From contig JAMJQQ010000006.1 in the NCBI GenBank assembly GCA_023554445.1, forward strand, positions 1-8,194: DNA of 8,194 bases. Direction: 5' to 3'. The stretch is from Carthagonibacter metallireducens (GTDB taxonomy: Bacteria > Gemmatimonadota > Gemmatimonadetes > Palauibacterales > Palauibacteraceae). The notes beneath the pieces were generated by a model. The model saw only the letters and a program-made list of their open reading frames with translations. It was not told where the DNA came from and ran no database searches. This document shows, piece by piece, positions 1-6,695 of the stretch; the first letter of the stretch is position 1; each line of letters opens with the position of its first letter. Both the position numbers and the translations under genes were made by a program.

Positions 1-279
1 CAGTTCAACTACCTGCGCAGCGCCGGCGCGATCACATGGGATGAGCGCACGGGTCGGTTCGCCGCCGATCTCGATGTGATGCCGGGCGCGATCTCTGACC
101 TGGCCGGACAGTACCTGTTGCTTCAGGCAACGGGCGACCGGGCGGGAGCGGCCGCGTTTCTCGAGCGATACGGTGAGATGTCGCCCGAGATGGAAGCTGC
201 GATCGAGCGGCTGGACGGCGTGGTTCCGGTCGATATCCGGCCGTCGTATTCGGTGAAGGAATTGATGGCCAGCTGGTAG
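1..279 (+). CDS. M49-type (dipeptidyl-peptidase III-like) zinc peptidase, C-terminal fragment
   Basis: This is the last 92 codons of a gene that begins left of the window, read in frame from base 1 to a TAG at 277-279. The segment resembles the C-terminal tail of bacterial M49-type metallopeptidases. It opens with QFNYLRSAGAITWDERTGRF, followed by a DLDVMPGAISDLAGQYLLLQ helix, a GDRAGAAAFLERYGEMSPEM helix and a closing VVPVDIRPSY stretch. Family members of this kind are zinc-dependent exopeptidases that release dipeptides from peptide N-termini. The diagnostic HExxxGH and EExR/KAE zinc motifs would lie upstream, outside the window, so catalytic competence cannot be judged. The next gene is convergent, with its stop 22 bases away. 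Only a weak 5-bp hairpin (281-295) lies between them. The assignment rests on recalled family resemblance of the tail alone. Confidence 0.7.
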   Translation, partial: QFNYLRSAGAITWDERTGRFAADLDVMPGAISDLAGQYLLLQATGDRAGAAAFLERYGEMSPEMEAAIERLDGVVPVDIRPSYSVKELMASW

Positions 280-301
280 GGTCCACGAGCTGGACTTCTC
301 A

Positions 302-904
302 TCAGCGATCAGTCGCAGGTGGTTCGGTGTCGGAACGGTCTTCCCGGACTCTTTGCACGGTCGGCCAGGGTGAGCCGTCGAACGTGGTCACCTCCAGATC
401 GCGGAAGCGGGACTCTCGCAGCAGTAGGACCGGCTCGTCGAAGTAACGGTGGCGAATCCGAATGACGTGATCATCACCGATCACGGAGCTTAGAAGTTCG
501 AACCACGTCTTTCGGGCATTCGTCGATCCGACCGTCGCGTTCACGGTTTGCCCACGACGATCGGCTGCACGATCGTGCTCCCGCCACGTACGCTTCATCC
601 GAGTCGCTACGAAACAGAAGGGTCTGCTTGCGTCAACAGGTCGTGGACTGTCGTTGAACCAGATCTGCTTCTGGCGCTCAAAAGCGGCTCGTTCGCGCTC
701 GAGCTTCTCCCAGGAAGCGATCAGGTCCCTGCGCACTCTCTCCAGGTGTACAGGTGTACATGTAGAGAAGACGGGTGGACGTCTCCATATCCGATCAGCG
801 TGATTCGAACCAGTCATGTCGGCGACCTGCGTTTCTAACCGCAACACGCTCTCAACCAACTCGTCCGATGTTCGTCGATCCAACCCCGCGTTCCCTTGAC
901 TCAC
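302..904 (-). CDS. hypothetical protein, possible coiled-coil N-terminus (start uncertain)
   Basis: I do not recognise this protein. The minus-strand frame stays open from about 988 down to a TGA at 302-304. Three starts are possible: ATG at 949, GTG at 904 (200 aa) and ATG at 817 (171 aa). None has a well-placed strong ribosome-binding site. The GTG is chosen because it stays clear of the carB coding sequence. From that start, the N-terminal part has a heptad-like VESVLRLETQVADM stretch. A charged helix (HLERVRRDL, EKLERERAAFERQKQ) follows, and then a more globular C-terminal half with IRHRYFDEPVLLLRESRF and TTFDGSPWPTVQRV. No signal peptide, membrane segment or catalytic motif is visible. 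By hand count of part of the frame, G/C at third codon positions is roughly 65 percent, against about 75 percent in a carB sample. This fits a recently acquired or fast-evolving gene. It could also be a chance open frame. The protein-like C-terminal half argues for a real gene. Confidence 0.5.
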   Translation of the reverse strand: MSQGNAGLDRRTSDELVESVLRLETQVADMTGSNHADRIWRRPPVFSTCTPVHLERVRRDLIASWEKLERERAAFERQKQIWFNDSPRPVDASRPFCFVATRMKRTWREHDRAADRRGQTVNATVGSTNARKTWFELLSSVIGDDHVIRIRHRYFDEPVLLLRESRFRDLEVTTFDGSPWPTVQRVREDRSDTEPPATDR

Positions 905-923
905 CCGGTGTTGACGGTATTCT
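896..923 (+). promoter_or_regulatory. sigma-70-type promoter of carB, arranged for a leaderless transcript
   Basis: TTGACT at 896-901 matches the -35 consensus at five of six positions. A 16-base spacer separates it from TATTCT at 918-923, a TANNNT-type -10 element. The -10 ends six bases before the carB ATG at 930, so transcription would start at or next to the A of the ATG. No purine-rich Shine-Dalgarno sequence precedes that ATG, which agrees with leaderless translation. The element overlaps the 5' end of the opposing hypothetical gene. Confidence 0.6.
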
Positions 924-929
924 CCGCGG

Positions 930-3900
930 ATGCCCAAACGCGAAGACATTTCCTCGATTCTGCTGATCGGTTCCGGTCCGATCGTCATCGGACAGGCCTG
1001 CGAATTCGACTATTCGGGAACCCAGGCCGTCCGTGCGCTCCGCGAGGAGGGCTACCGGGTCATCCTGGTCAATTCCAACCCGGCCACGATCATGACGGAC
1101 CCTGATCTCGCGGATGCCACATACGTCGAACCGATCACTGCCGAGTGGGTGGCACGGGTGATCGAGAAGGAGCGCCCCGATGCTCTGCTTCCGACCATGG
1201 GGGGCCAGACGGCGCTGAACGTGGCGCTGGAGCTCAATGAAGACGGCACCCTCGAGAAGTACGGCGTCGAGCTTATCGGGGCGGACACCCGGGCGATCCG
1301 AATGGCCGAGGACCGCGAGGAATTCGCCGAGGCCATGGAGCGGATCGGACTCAAGGTGCCGCACGGGGGGTTCGCACGCACCGTCGAAGAGGCGATGGAG
1401 ATCGTCGACGATACGGGGTTCCCTGCGATCATACGCCCCTCCTTCACGCTCGGGGGCATGGGCGGCGGCATTGCCTGGAACCGTGAGGAATTCGAGGCGA
1501 AGGTCCGCCGCGGACTCGACCTTTCTCCGATCACCGAAGTGCTCATCGATCGCAGCGTGATCGGCTGGAAGGAATTCGAGCTCGAGGTGATGCGGGACGG
1601 GGCCGACAACGTCGTCATCGTCTGTTCGATCGAAAACTTCGATCCGATGGGCGTTCACACCGGCGACTCGATTACAGTTGCCCCTGCAATGACACTCTCG
1701 GATGTCGAGTATCAGGAGATGCGCGACGCCGCCATCCGTATCATCCGCGAGATCGGGGTCGAGGCAGGCGGCTGCAACATCCAGTTCGCCCTGAGCCCGG
1801 AAAATGGCGAGCTGCTGGTAATCGAGATGAATCCCCGCGTGTCGCGCTCCTCAGCCCTGGCTTCAAAGGCCACCGGCTTTCCGATCGCACGGATCGGAGC
1901 GAAGCTTGCGGTGGGCTACCGCCTGGACGAGATCGAAAACGCGATCACGAGGGTCACCCCTTCCTCCTTTGAACCTGTCCTGGACTACGTGGTAGTAAAG
2001 CTACCGCGCTTTACGTTCGAGAAATTCCCGAAGGCGGACGCGACACTCGGGGTGCAGATGAAGGCGGTGGGCGAGGTGATGGCGATCGGCCGCACCTTCC
2101 AGCAGGCCTGGCTCAAGGGCTTCCGGGCGCTCGAGAACGACCGGGCTGGCTGGCTGCCTGCGCCTGAACCGAAGGACGACCGCCTCCGGGACGGTCAGCC
2201 CGATACGCTGAGGGCCGCCATGCGTACGCCCACGCCAGAGCGGCCGTTTCAGATACGGCGGGCGCTGGAAGCCGGCATCGAGCCAGGCGAGATCGCCGAC
2301 CTGACGGGAATCGATCCGTGGTTCCTGGATCAACTGGCCGATATTGTAGCGGCGGCAACTGTTATCCGGGACTCGAAAACACTCGATGCGCAATTGCTCA
2401 AGGCCGCGAAGCGCATGGGCTTCGGAGATGCCGAGCTTGCGAAGCTGCGCGGCGTTCCCGAATCGGAGATCCGGAATCTCCGGCACGAACACGGCATCCG
2501 ACCGGTGTGGAAGACCGTCGATACGTGTGCCGGCGAGTTTCCCGCTGCGACGCCCTATCTATACTCGACCTACGAAACCGAGAACGAATCCGAGAGCTCT
2601 GGTCGCAGGAAGGTCGTGATCCTGGGCAGTGGCCCGAACCGGATCGGTCAGGGGGTGGAATTCGACTATTGCTGCGTCTCGACGGCGATAGCGATGCGTG
2701 AGGCGGGGGTCGAGACGATCATGGTCAATTCCAACCCGGAGACGGTCTCGACCGATTTCGACATCTCTGACAAGCTCTACTTCGAGCCACTGACTCTGGA
2801 GGATGTGCTTGAGATCGTCGAACACGAAGAGCCAGAGGGGGTCGTCGTGCAGATGGGCGGGCAGACGCCCCTTCGCCTGGCCCGGCGGCTTCGCGATCTG
2901 GGGGTGCCCATCCTCGGAACCAGCGTCGAAGCGATTGACGATGCGGAGGACCGTCGGAAATTCGAGGCCCTCACCGAGCGTCTGGGAATTGCCACACCTG
3001 AAGCCGGTACTGCCACCAGTCTCGGCGAAGCCCTCCAGATCGCGCACGAGATCGGATACCCCGTCCTCGTCCGCCCGAGTTACGTCCTCGGCGGCCGTGC
3101 GATGGAGATCGTCTACGATGAGGAGACCCTGCGCGAGTACTTCACTCGTGCCGCCCAGGCCTCGCCCGAGCACCCCGTTCTCATCGATCGCTTCCTCGAA
3201 GACGCCTTCGAGGCCGACGTGGACGCGGTCTGTGACGGCGATCGCGTGCTGATCGGTGGAGTGATGCAGCACATCGAGGAGGCTGGTATCCACTCCGGTG
3301 ACTCGGCCTGCGTGCTCCCGCCTTACCTGCTCCGGGACGATCATATCGCCCAGATGCGACGTCACACGCGTGAGTTCGCGGAGGCGCTGGGCGTGGTGGG
3401 GCTGATGAACGTGCAGTACGCGGTGCACGGTGGCCGCGTTTACGTCATCGAGGTGAATCCCCGTGCGAGCCGCACCGTCCCCTTCGTCAGCAAGGCGACA
3501 GGCGTCCCGCTGGCCCGGGTCGCCGCCCGCGTCCTGCTCGGCGAGAAGCTGGAAACCATGGACCTGCCGGACGATCTCCCGCTGCTCAACGTGGCAGTCA
3601 AGGAGGCCGTCTTCCCGTTCAACAAGTTCCCGGACGCAGATCCGCTTCTCGGACCGGAGATGCGTTCGACCGGCGAGGTGATGGGATTCGCAGAGAGCTT
3701 CGGGCTGGCATTCGCCAAGGCGCAGATCGCGGCGGACGGATCGCTTCCGCTCGAGGGCACCGTCGTCGTGACAGTCCACGATCGCGACAAGCCGGCGGTC
3801 ACCCCCATTATCCGCCGAATGCACGAGCTCGGCTTCGAGATCGCTGCCACGACCGGAACCGCTGAATACTTGCGACGAAGAGGCGTACCCTGCGAAGCGG

Positions 3901-4160
3901 TATTCAAGGTGCACGAGGGCCGGCCTCACATCCTCGATCGTCTGCTCTCGGGCGAGATCCAACTGCTCGTGAATACGCCGCTCGGAAAGGACGCCCAGAT
4001 CGATGACTACATGATCCGGCAGGCGGCGATTTCGCGAGGGGTTCCCTACACGACCACGCTCTCGGCGGCATCGGCCGCGGCCGATGCGATCATTGCGCTC
4101 CGCAGTCGGAAGCTGTCGGTCTCCAGCCTTCAGGAACGGATCGCCGCCACTCGCGGTTAA
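930..4160 (+). CDS. carB: carbamoyl-phosphate synthase (glutamine-hydrolysing), large subunit
   Basis: The product makes carbamoyl phosphate in the cytoplasm from bicarbonate, two ATP and ammonia channelled from the small subunit CarA. This feeds pyrimidine and arginine synthesis. The protein has 1076 residues, against about 1073 in E. coli. The N-terminal carboxyphosphate half starts with SILLIGSGPIVIGQACEFDY. It carries Gln285, Glu299 and Asn301 (EMNPRVSRSSALASKATG), at exactly the E. coli ligand positions. A helical oligomerisation region spans roughly 400-555. The second half repeats the fold (VVILGSGPNRIGQGVEFDYC near 564) with Gln829, Glu841 and Asn843 (EVNPRASRTVPFVSKATG). Residues from about 942 form the MGS-like allosteric domain, with KVHEGRPHI and NTPLG. 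No key residue is missing and there is no frameshift. The ATG start is set by the conserved N-terminus and the promoter just upstream. carA is not adjacent. A cytochrome gene follows 65 bases downstream with no clear terminator between. Confidence 0.98.
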   Translation: MPKREDISSILLIGSGPIVIGQACEFDYSGTQAVRALREEGYRVILVNSNPATIMTDPDLADATYVEPITAEWVARVIEKERPDALLPTMGGQTALNVALELNEDGTLEKYGVELIGADTRAIRMAEDREEFAEAMERIGLKVPHGGFARTVEEAMEIVDDTGFPAIIRPSFTLGGMGGGIAWNREEFEAKVRRGLDLSPITEVLIDRSVIGWKEFELEVMRDGADNVVIVCSIENFDPMGVHTGDSITVAPAMTLSDVEYQEMRDAAIRIIREIGVEAGGCNIQFALSPENGELLVIEMNPRVSRSSALASKATGFPIARIGAKLAVGYRLDEIENAITRVTPSSFEPVLDYVVVKLPRFTFEKFPKADATLGVQMKAVGEVMAIGRTFQQAWLKGFRALENDRAGWLPAPEPKDDRLRDGQPDTLRAAMRTPTPERPFQIRRALEAGIEPGEIADLTGIDPWFLDQLADIVAAATVIRDSKTLDAQLLKAAKRMGFGDAELAKLRGVPESEIRNLRHEHGIRPVWKTVDTCAGEFPAATPYLYSTYETENESESSGRRKVVILGSGPNRIGQGVEFDYCCVSTAIAMREAGVETIMVNSNPETVSTDFDISDKLYFEPLTLEDVLEIVEHEEPEGVVVQMGGQTPLRLARRLRDLGVPILGTSVEAIDDAEDRRKFEALTERLGIATPEAGTATSLGEALQIAHEIGYPVLVRPSYVLGGRAMEIVYDEETLREYFTRAAQASPEHPVLIDRFLEDAFEADVDAVCDGDRVLIGGVMQHIEEAGIHSGDSACVLPPYLLRDDHIAQMRRHTREFAEALGVVGLMNVQYAVHGGRVYVIEVNPRASRTVPFVSKATGVPLARVAARVLLGEKLETMDLPDDLPLLNVAVKEAVFPFNKFPDADPLLGPEMRSTGEVMGFAESFGLAFAKAQIAADGSLPLEGTVVVTVHDRDKPAVTPIIRRMHELGFEIAATTGTAEYLRRRGVPCEAVFKVHEGRPHILDRLLSGEIQLLVNTPLGKDAQIDDYMIRQAAISRGVPYTTTLSAASAAADAIIALRSRKLSVSSLQERIAATRG

Positions 4161-4207
4161 CTTGTCTGCAGACTCGTCACGCCACGGCAATCTCCACGAC
4201 TCACGTT

Positions 4208-4214
4208 GGGAGGT
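4208..4214 (+). promoter_or_regulatory. ribosome-binding site of the cytochrome gene
   Basis: GGGAGGT is a strong Shine-Dalgarno sequence. It sits 5 bases before a TTG at 4220 and 11 before an in-frame ATG at 4226. The optimum spacing favours the TTG and codon preference favours the ATG, so the start is ambiguous by two codons. Internal ATGs at 4280 and 4286, just before the hydrophobic stretch, lack such a site. The contrast with carB, which has no such site, suggests the two genes start translation differently. Confidence 0.6.
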
Positions 4215-4225
4215 CGGATTTGGCC

Positions 4226-5545
4226 ATGGAACGGACCCGGCTCCAGTCTCGAGGCCTGTCTCGGGTCGTGACCCGGGTCATGTCCATGTCCAGGGTCATC
4301 TGGATCGTTCCGCTCTTCGTCCTGATCGCCTCGTGCGGCGATACGGACAGGAGTTCCTTCGTTCCGGAGTCAGTTGACACCGAGCAGGAGTTCTCGTCGA
4401 TCGAGAGCTTCGTCGCGGATTACTGGCGGCGGCCGATCCCTCCCCAGGGGCCTGCTCCGGAGGGATGGGTGGGAATCGAGGCATCGCTCGATCCTGAAGC
4501 CTGCGGCAGCTGTCACACGGCGAAGCTGGAAGATTGGAGCACGACGCTGCACGCGGGCGCCTACTCCCCGGGGCTTTCGGGCCAGCTGGTGAACTGGGAG
4601 GAAAGCGCGCCGGGCACGGTACGCGGCTGTCTCGCGTGTCACGCACCCTTGTCGGAGCAGAGTGCCTGGCGCGAAGCGGCAGACGGATCCCTCGAATCGA
4701 ACCCGACGTTCGAACCCGGGCTCAGAGACCACGGAATCACCTGCGCCGCCTGTCATGTTCGCGGTCATCAGCGCTTCGGGCCGCTGCCCCGCGGAGGCGA
4801 GTCCGCCCTCAGCGCCGAGGGAGCACCGCACGGCGGCGTGACCCGCACGGCGTTCTTCTCGGACGCCCGTTTCTGTTCAGGCTGTCATCAATTCGAAGCA
4901 CCGGCCCCGAACGGGAAGTCGATTCAGAACACCTACGAAGAATGGCGTGCGAGCAGCTGGGCCACCGAGGGCGTCACCTGCCAGGACTGTCACATGCCCG
5001 ATCGTCGCCACCTCTGGCGAGGGATTCACGATCCGGAAATGGTCCGCTCGGCGCTGACGATCACGTGGATCGGACTGGAGCGCGATTCCGCCAGGTCGGA
5101 GAGTGCGGCTGACCCGGCTGCGCGTGCGATCGGCCTCGAGATCCTCAACAGCGGTGCGGGTCACCACTTCCCTACCTACGTAACTCCGGAAGTGATCGTC
5201 GAGATTTCCCTGCTGGACGACAGTGGAGCACCAGTCCCGGATCACTCGAACGAATGGCGGATCGCACGGAAGGTGGAGAACCGTGGCGGCAACTGGATCG
5301 AGTTGTCGGACACCCGGATCGCGGCTGGGGAGGAAGTCCTGTTCCTTTTGGAAGGGACATCGAACGCAGCGAAGGTGCGCGCGACGATCAGGGTGCTGCC
5401 GGATGCCGTGTACCGCGATCTGTTCGCAGGATTCCTGGTGGGAGCCCTCTCAGACAGCTCGCGTGTGCTGCTGACGGAGGCAATGAACAGGGCCTCGCAG
5501 AGCCCGTTCGTACTGTATGACGAGACGATGTCGATCCGGCGCTAA
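4226..5545 (+). CDS. pentaheme c-type cytochrome lipoprotein (cytochrome c554-like)
   Basis: The product is predicted to be an exported multiheme electron carrier of 439 residues. Numbered from ATG 4226, an arginine-rich n-region and a hydrophobic stretch (VIWIVPLFVLIASC) end in a lipobox, with the acylated cysteine at 37. Five haem attachment motifs follow: CGSCH (93-97), CLACH (135-139), CAACH (173-177), CSGCH (217-221) and CQDCH (252-256). Extra histidines such as H109 and those in RRHLWRGIHD could be axial ligands. The haem-free C-terminal part starts near GAGHHFPT (H313, H314), a motif I associate with large multiheme cytochromes of the c554 / NapC-NrfH-partner type, and continues as a likely beta-sandwich. 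The molecule should be membrane-anchored and face the periplasm or cell exterior. The redox partner is unknown, because no oxidoreductase or quinol dehydrogenase lies nearby. It may be co-transcribed with carB for lack of a terminator, but no functional link is evident. Enzymatic activity cannot be excluded. Confidence 0.88.
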   Translation: MERTRLQSRGLSRVVTRVMSMSRVIWIVPLFVLIASCGDTDRSSFVPESVDTEQEFSSIESFVADYWRRPIPPQGPAPEGWVGIEASLDPEACGSCHTAKLEDWSTTLHAGAYSPGLSGQLVNWEESAPGTVRGCLACHAPLSEQSAWREAADGSLESNPTFEPGLRDHGITCAACHVRGHQRFGPLPRGGESALSAEGAPHGGVTRTAFFSDARFCSGCHQFEAPAPNGKSIQNTYEEWRASSWATEGVTCQDCHMPDRRHLWRGIHDPEMVRSALTITWIGLERDSARSESAADPAARAIGLEILNSGAGHHFPTYVTPEVIVEISLLDDSGAPVPDHSNEWRIARKVENRGGNWIELSDTRIAAGEEVLFLLEGTSNAAKVRATIRVLPDAVYRDLFAGFLVGALSDSSRVLLTEAMNRASQSPFVLYDETMSIRR

Positions 5546-6330
5546 ACCGTGTCCTGGACCTCGGCATCCGAAAGACCGTCGATTCGGCCGATTATCTCTT
5601 CGACCACCGCCGTAACGCCCCTCAGTCGTCGCACGTGCTCGTCGACCCGCTTCGAGTCCGACTCCGGACCTCGGGAGGCGTTCTCGAGCACCGACACCGA
5701 GTCGAGAACCTGCGTCACGCAGGATCGCAGCGTTTCACTCATCGATGTCGCCAGCGCCTCGAGCCGCTCCTGGGACAGCTCCAGTTCGTAGAGGAGTCGG
5801 GCCCGGTCCATTTCCGCCTGTCGACGCGCCGTGATGTCCCTGACTCCGCCCACGACCTGTACCGCTCCGTGGACCGGGTGATTCAGCGGCCGGGCGTAAT
5901 CACGTACCCAGCGAGTCTCACCGGATGCCGTCACCACGCGGTATTCTACCGTGTCGGATCGTCCGGCCTGAAGTGTGCCGAGGTGCGAGCGCATCAGCTC
6001 ACGGTCTTCCCGGTGAACCATGCGCAGCCAGCCGTCGACCGATCCGAGGTCCGTCGACGTAAATCCGGTGACCTGCTGAACGTGAGGTGTCATCCAGTCG
6101 GTGACCGCCCGCCCATCCGGCGTGATGTGGAGTGCGTAAGCCCAGTCGGCGGTCACTTCCGAGATCGCCCTGTACTGCTCGGCCGCGCTCTCCGGAGGAG
6201 GCTGTACCGGCGTCGCTTCCTCCACCGCAGGTGTGCCGGTGGGCATGACGTGCGGGTGGGCGCCCGCAGGCATGCGCTCCGGCCGGTCTGTTGATCCAGG
6301 ATGTCTATCGATCATGACTGTCACCGACAC
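5542..6330 (-). CDS. PAS-domain sensor protein with histidine-less helical C-terminus
   Basis: This is a 262-residue soluble protein when read from GTG at 6330. The first 50 or so residues are proline-rich and probably disordered (HPHVMPTGTPAVEEATPVQ). Residues about 51-173 form a PAS_3-type PAS/PAC domain, with YRVVTASGETRWVRDYARPL leading to the typical GVRDITARRQAE end. A coiled coil (RARLLYELELSQERLEALA) follows, then two long helices joined by a loop, resembling a DHp dimerisation hairpin. Glutamate 199 occupies the place where the phospho-histidine would be. There is no ATPase domain or other output domain. It may therefore be a dimeric signal-binding regulator or partner protein, not a kinase. 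The start is uncertain: GTG 6330 has AGGAGG nine bases upstream, GTG 6324 has AAGGAG five bases upstream, and ATG 6315 is spaced too far from either. No transmembrane segment is visible. The stop interlocks with that of the convergent cytochrome gene. Confidence 0.85.
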   Translation of the reverse strand: MSVTVMIDRHPGSTDRPERMPAGAHPHVMPTGTPAVEEATPVQPPPESAAEQYRAISEVTADWAYALHITPDGRAVTDWMTPHVQQVTGFTSTDLGSVDGWLRMVHREDRELMRSHLGTLQAGRSDTVEYRVVTASGETRWVRDYARPLNHPVHGAVQVVGGVRDITARRQAEMDRARLLYELELSQERLEALATSMSETLRSCVTQVLDSVSVLENASRGPESDSKRVDEHVRRLRGVTAVVEEIIGRIDGLSDAEVQDTV

Positions 6331-6339
6331 TCCTTGTGC

Positions 6340-6345
6340 CCTCCT
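6340..6345 (-). promoter_or_regulatory. ribosome-binding site of the PAS-domain gene
   Basis: On the minus strand AGGAGG is followed nine bases later by a GTG at 6330. A second site, AAGGAG (6330-6335), lies five bases before another in-frame GTG at 6324. Together these place the start in this cluster, not at the further upstream GTG at 6411, which lacks a Shine-Dalgarno sequence. Confidence 0.5.
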
Positions 6346-6403
6346 GCTGATCGTATCGTCGGTTCCCGGTCCGACGGACGCGTATCGCTCGAACAGGCGG
6401 GCC

Positions 6404-6441
6404 CGGTTCACGGGACTACCACGAGGGCAAGTCCCGAACCG
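6404..6441. repeat. strong imperfect inverted repeat (12-bp stem, 12-nt loop)
   Basis: CGGTT (6404-6408) pairs with AACCG (6437-6441), and CGGGACT (6411-6417) pairs with AGTCCCG (6430-6436). A two-base bulge (6409-6410) interrupts the left arm and the loop is 12 bases. No run of T follows on either strand, so it is not a typical intrinsic terminator. It lies 74 bases upstream of the favoured PAS-gene start and would be in that gene's leader RNA if transcription starts upstream. It could be an RNA regulatory element or a dimeric protein binding site. Confidence 0.6.
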
Positions 6442-6450
6442 TCAGGCCAG

Positions 6451-6484
6451 GCCCGAAGTACGAAGGTCCCATGGAAGGTCGGGC
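6451..6484. repeat. second inverted repeat, 6-bp stem
   Basis: GCCCGA (6451-6456) pairs with TCGGGC (6479-6484) around a 22-base interior that contains the palindrome CCATGG. It starts 9 bases after the hairpin at 6404-6441, so the two would stack as a two-stem structure. On its own a six-base stem in GC-rich DNA is weak evidence. The adjacency is what makes it worth recording. Confidence 0.35.
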
Positions 6485-6683
6485 TCGCTTTCACGGTAGA
6501 ATCATCCTGACAGAACTCGTTGATGAATAACCGGATGCACCGATCACTCGGCGTTACGCGACCGCGGTGATCATCAGCCCCAGAGTTGTGTGTGACCCGG
6601 TACGACCCCGGCGGAGCATCGTCATTTTGGCCCAAAGTAGGACAGCGCCGGCCGGCTCACTGTCGAGAGATCCGGTTTGGCGC

Positions 6684-6689
6684 TACGCT
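6684..6689 (+). promoter_or_regulatory. possible -10 element for leaderless transcription of the secreted-protein gene
   Basis: TACGCT fits the TANNNT pattern and ends exactly six bases before the ATG at 6696, the same geometry as at carB. No good -35 hexamer is visible at 16-18 bases spacing. There is also no clear Shine-Dalgarno sequence before this ATG. Confidence 0.35.
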
Positions 6690-6695
6690 CCCGGC

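Larger units (their letters stand above)
6331..6695. other. divergent intergenic region with two inverted repeats
   Basis: These 365 bases separate the PAS gene (-) from the secreted-protein gene (+). They hold the ribosome-binding sites of the PAS gene, two adjacent hairpin-capable inverted repeats (6404-6441 and 6451-6484), and a TANNNT element just before the plus-strand gene. A minus-strand frame of 75 codons (6408-6635, TTG start) is open across part of it but has no ribosome-binding site, so I do not call it a gene. No tRNA, known riboswitch or terminator with a T-tract was recognised. Confidence 0.6.

Noticed and set aside
281..300. Hairpin GTCCA-cgagc-TGGAC followed by TTCTC between the M49 gene and its convergent neighbour
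   Set aside because: The stem is only five base pairs and no T-run follows. It is too weak to call a terminator.
548..838. 96-codon plus-strand open frame opposite the unrecognised minus-strand gene
   Set aside because: It lacks a ribosome-binding site and its sequence is less protein-like than the opposing frame. Only one of the two is likely real.
852..1658. Long minus-strand open frame (268 codons) over the 5' part of carB
   Set aside because: It is antisense to strongly conserved carB codons. High GC content opens such frames by chance, and its translation has low-complexity Asp/Arg/His-rich composition.
4164..4173. Palindrome GTCTGCAGAC just after carB
   Set aside because: It has no loop and no T-tract, so it is not a terminator. 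A 10-base palindrome in one copy is not enough to propose an operator.
2559..4190. 543-codon minus-strand open frame over the second half of carB
   Set aside because: This is an antisense shadow of the CPSase domain. The carB frame is conserved to the residue, while this translation looks like no protein family.
6431..6470. Sequence with GTCAGGCC and GAAG that recalls the SRP 4.5S RNA core
   Set aside because: The invariant GGAAGGAAGCAGC-type asymmetric loop is missing and the pairing does not fit, so the likeness is superficial.
6567..6695. Upstream GTG extension of the secreted-protein gene
   Set aside because: It would bury the signal peptide 43 residues from the N-terminus. The ATG at 6696 gives a normal export signal.
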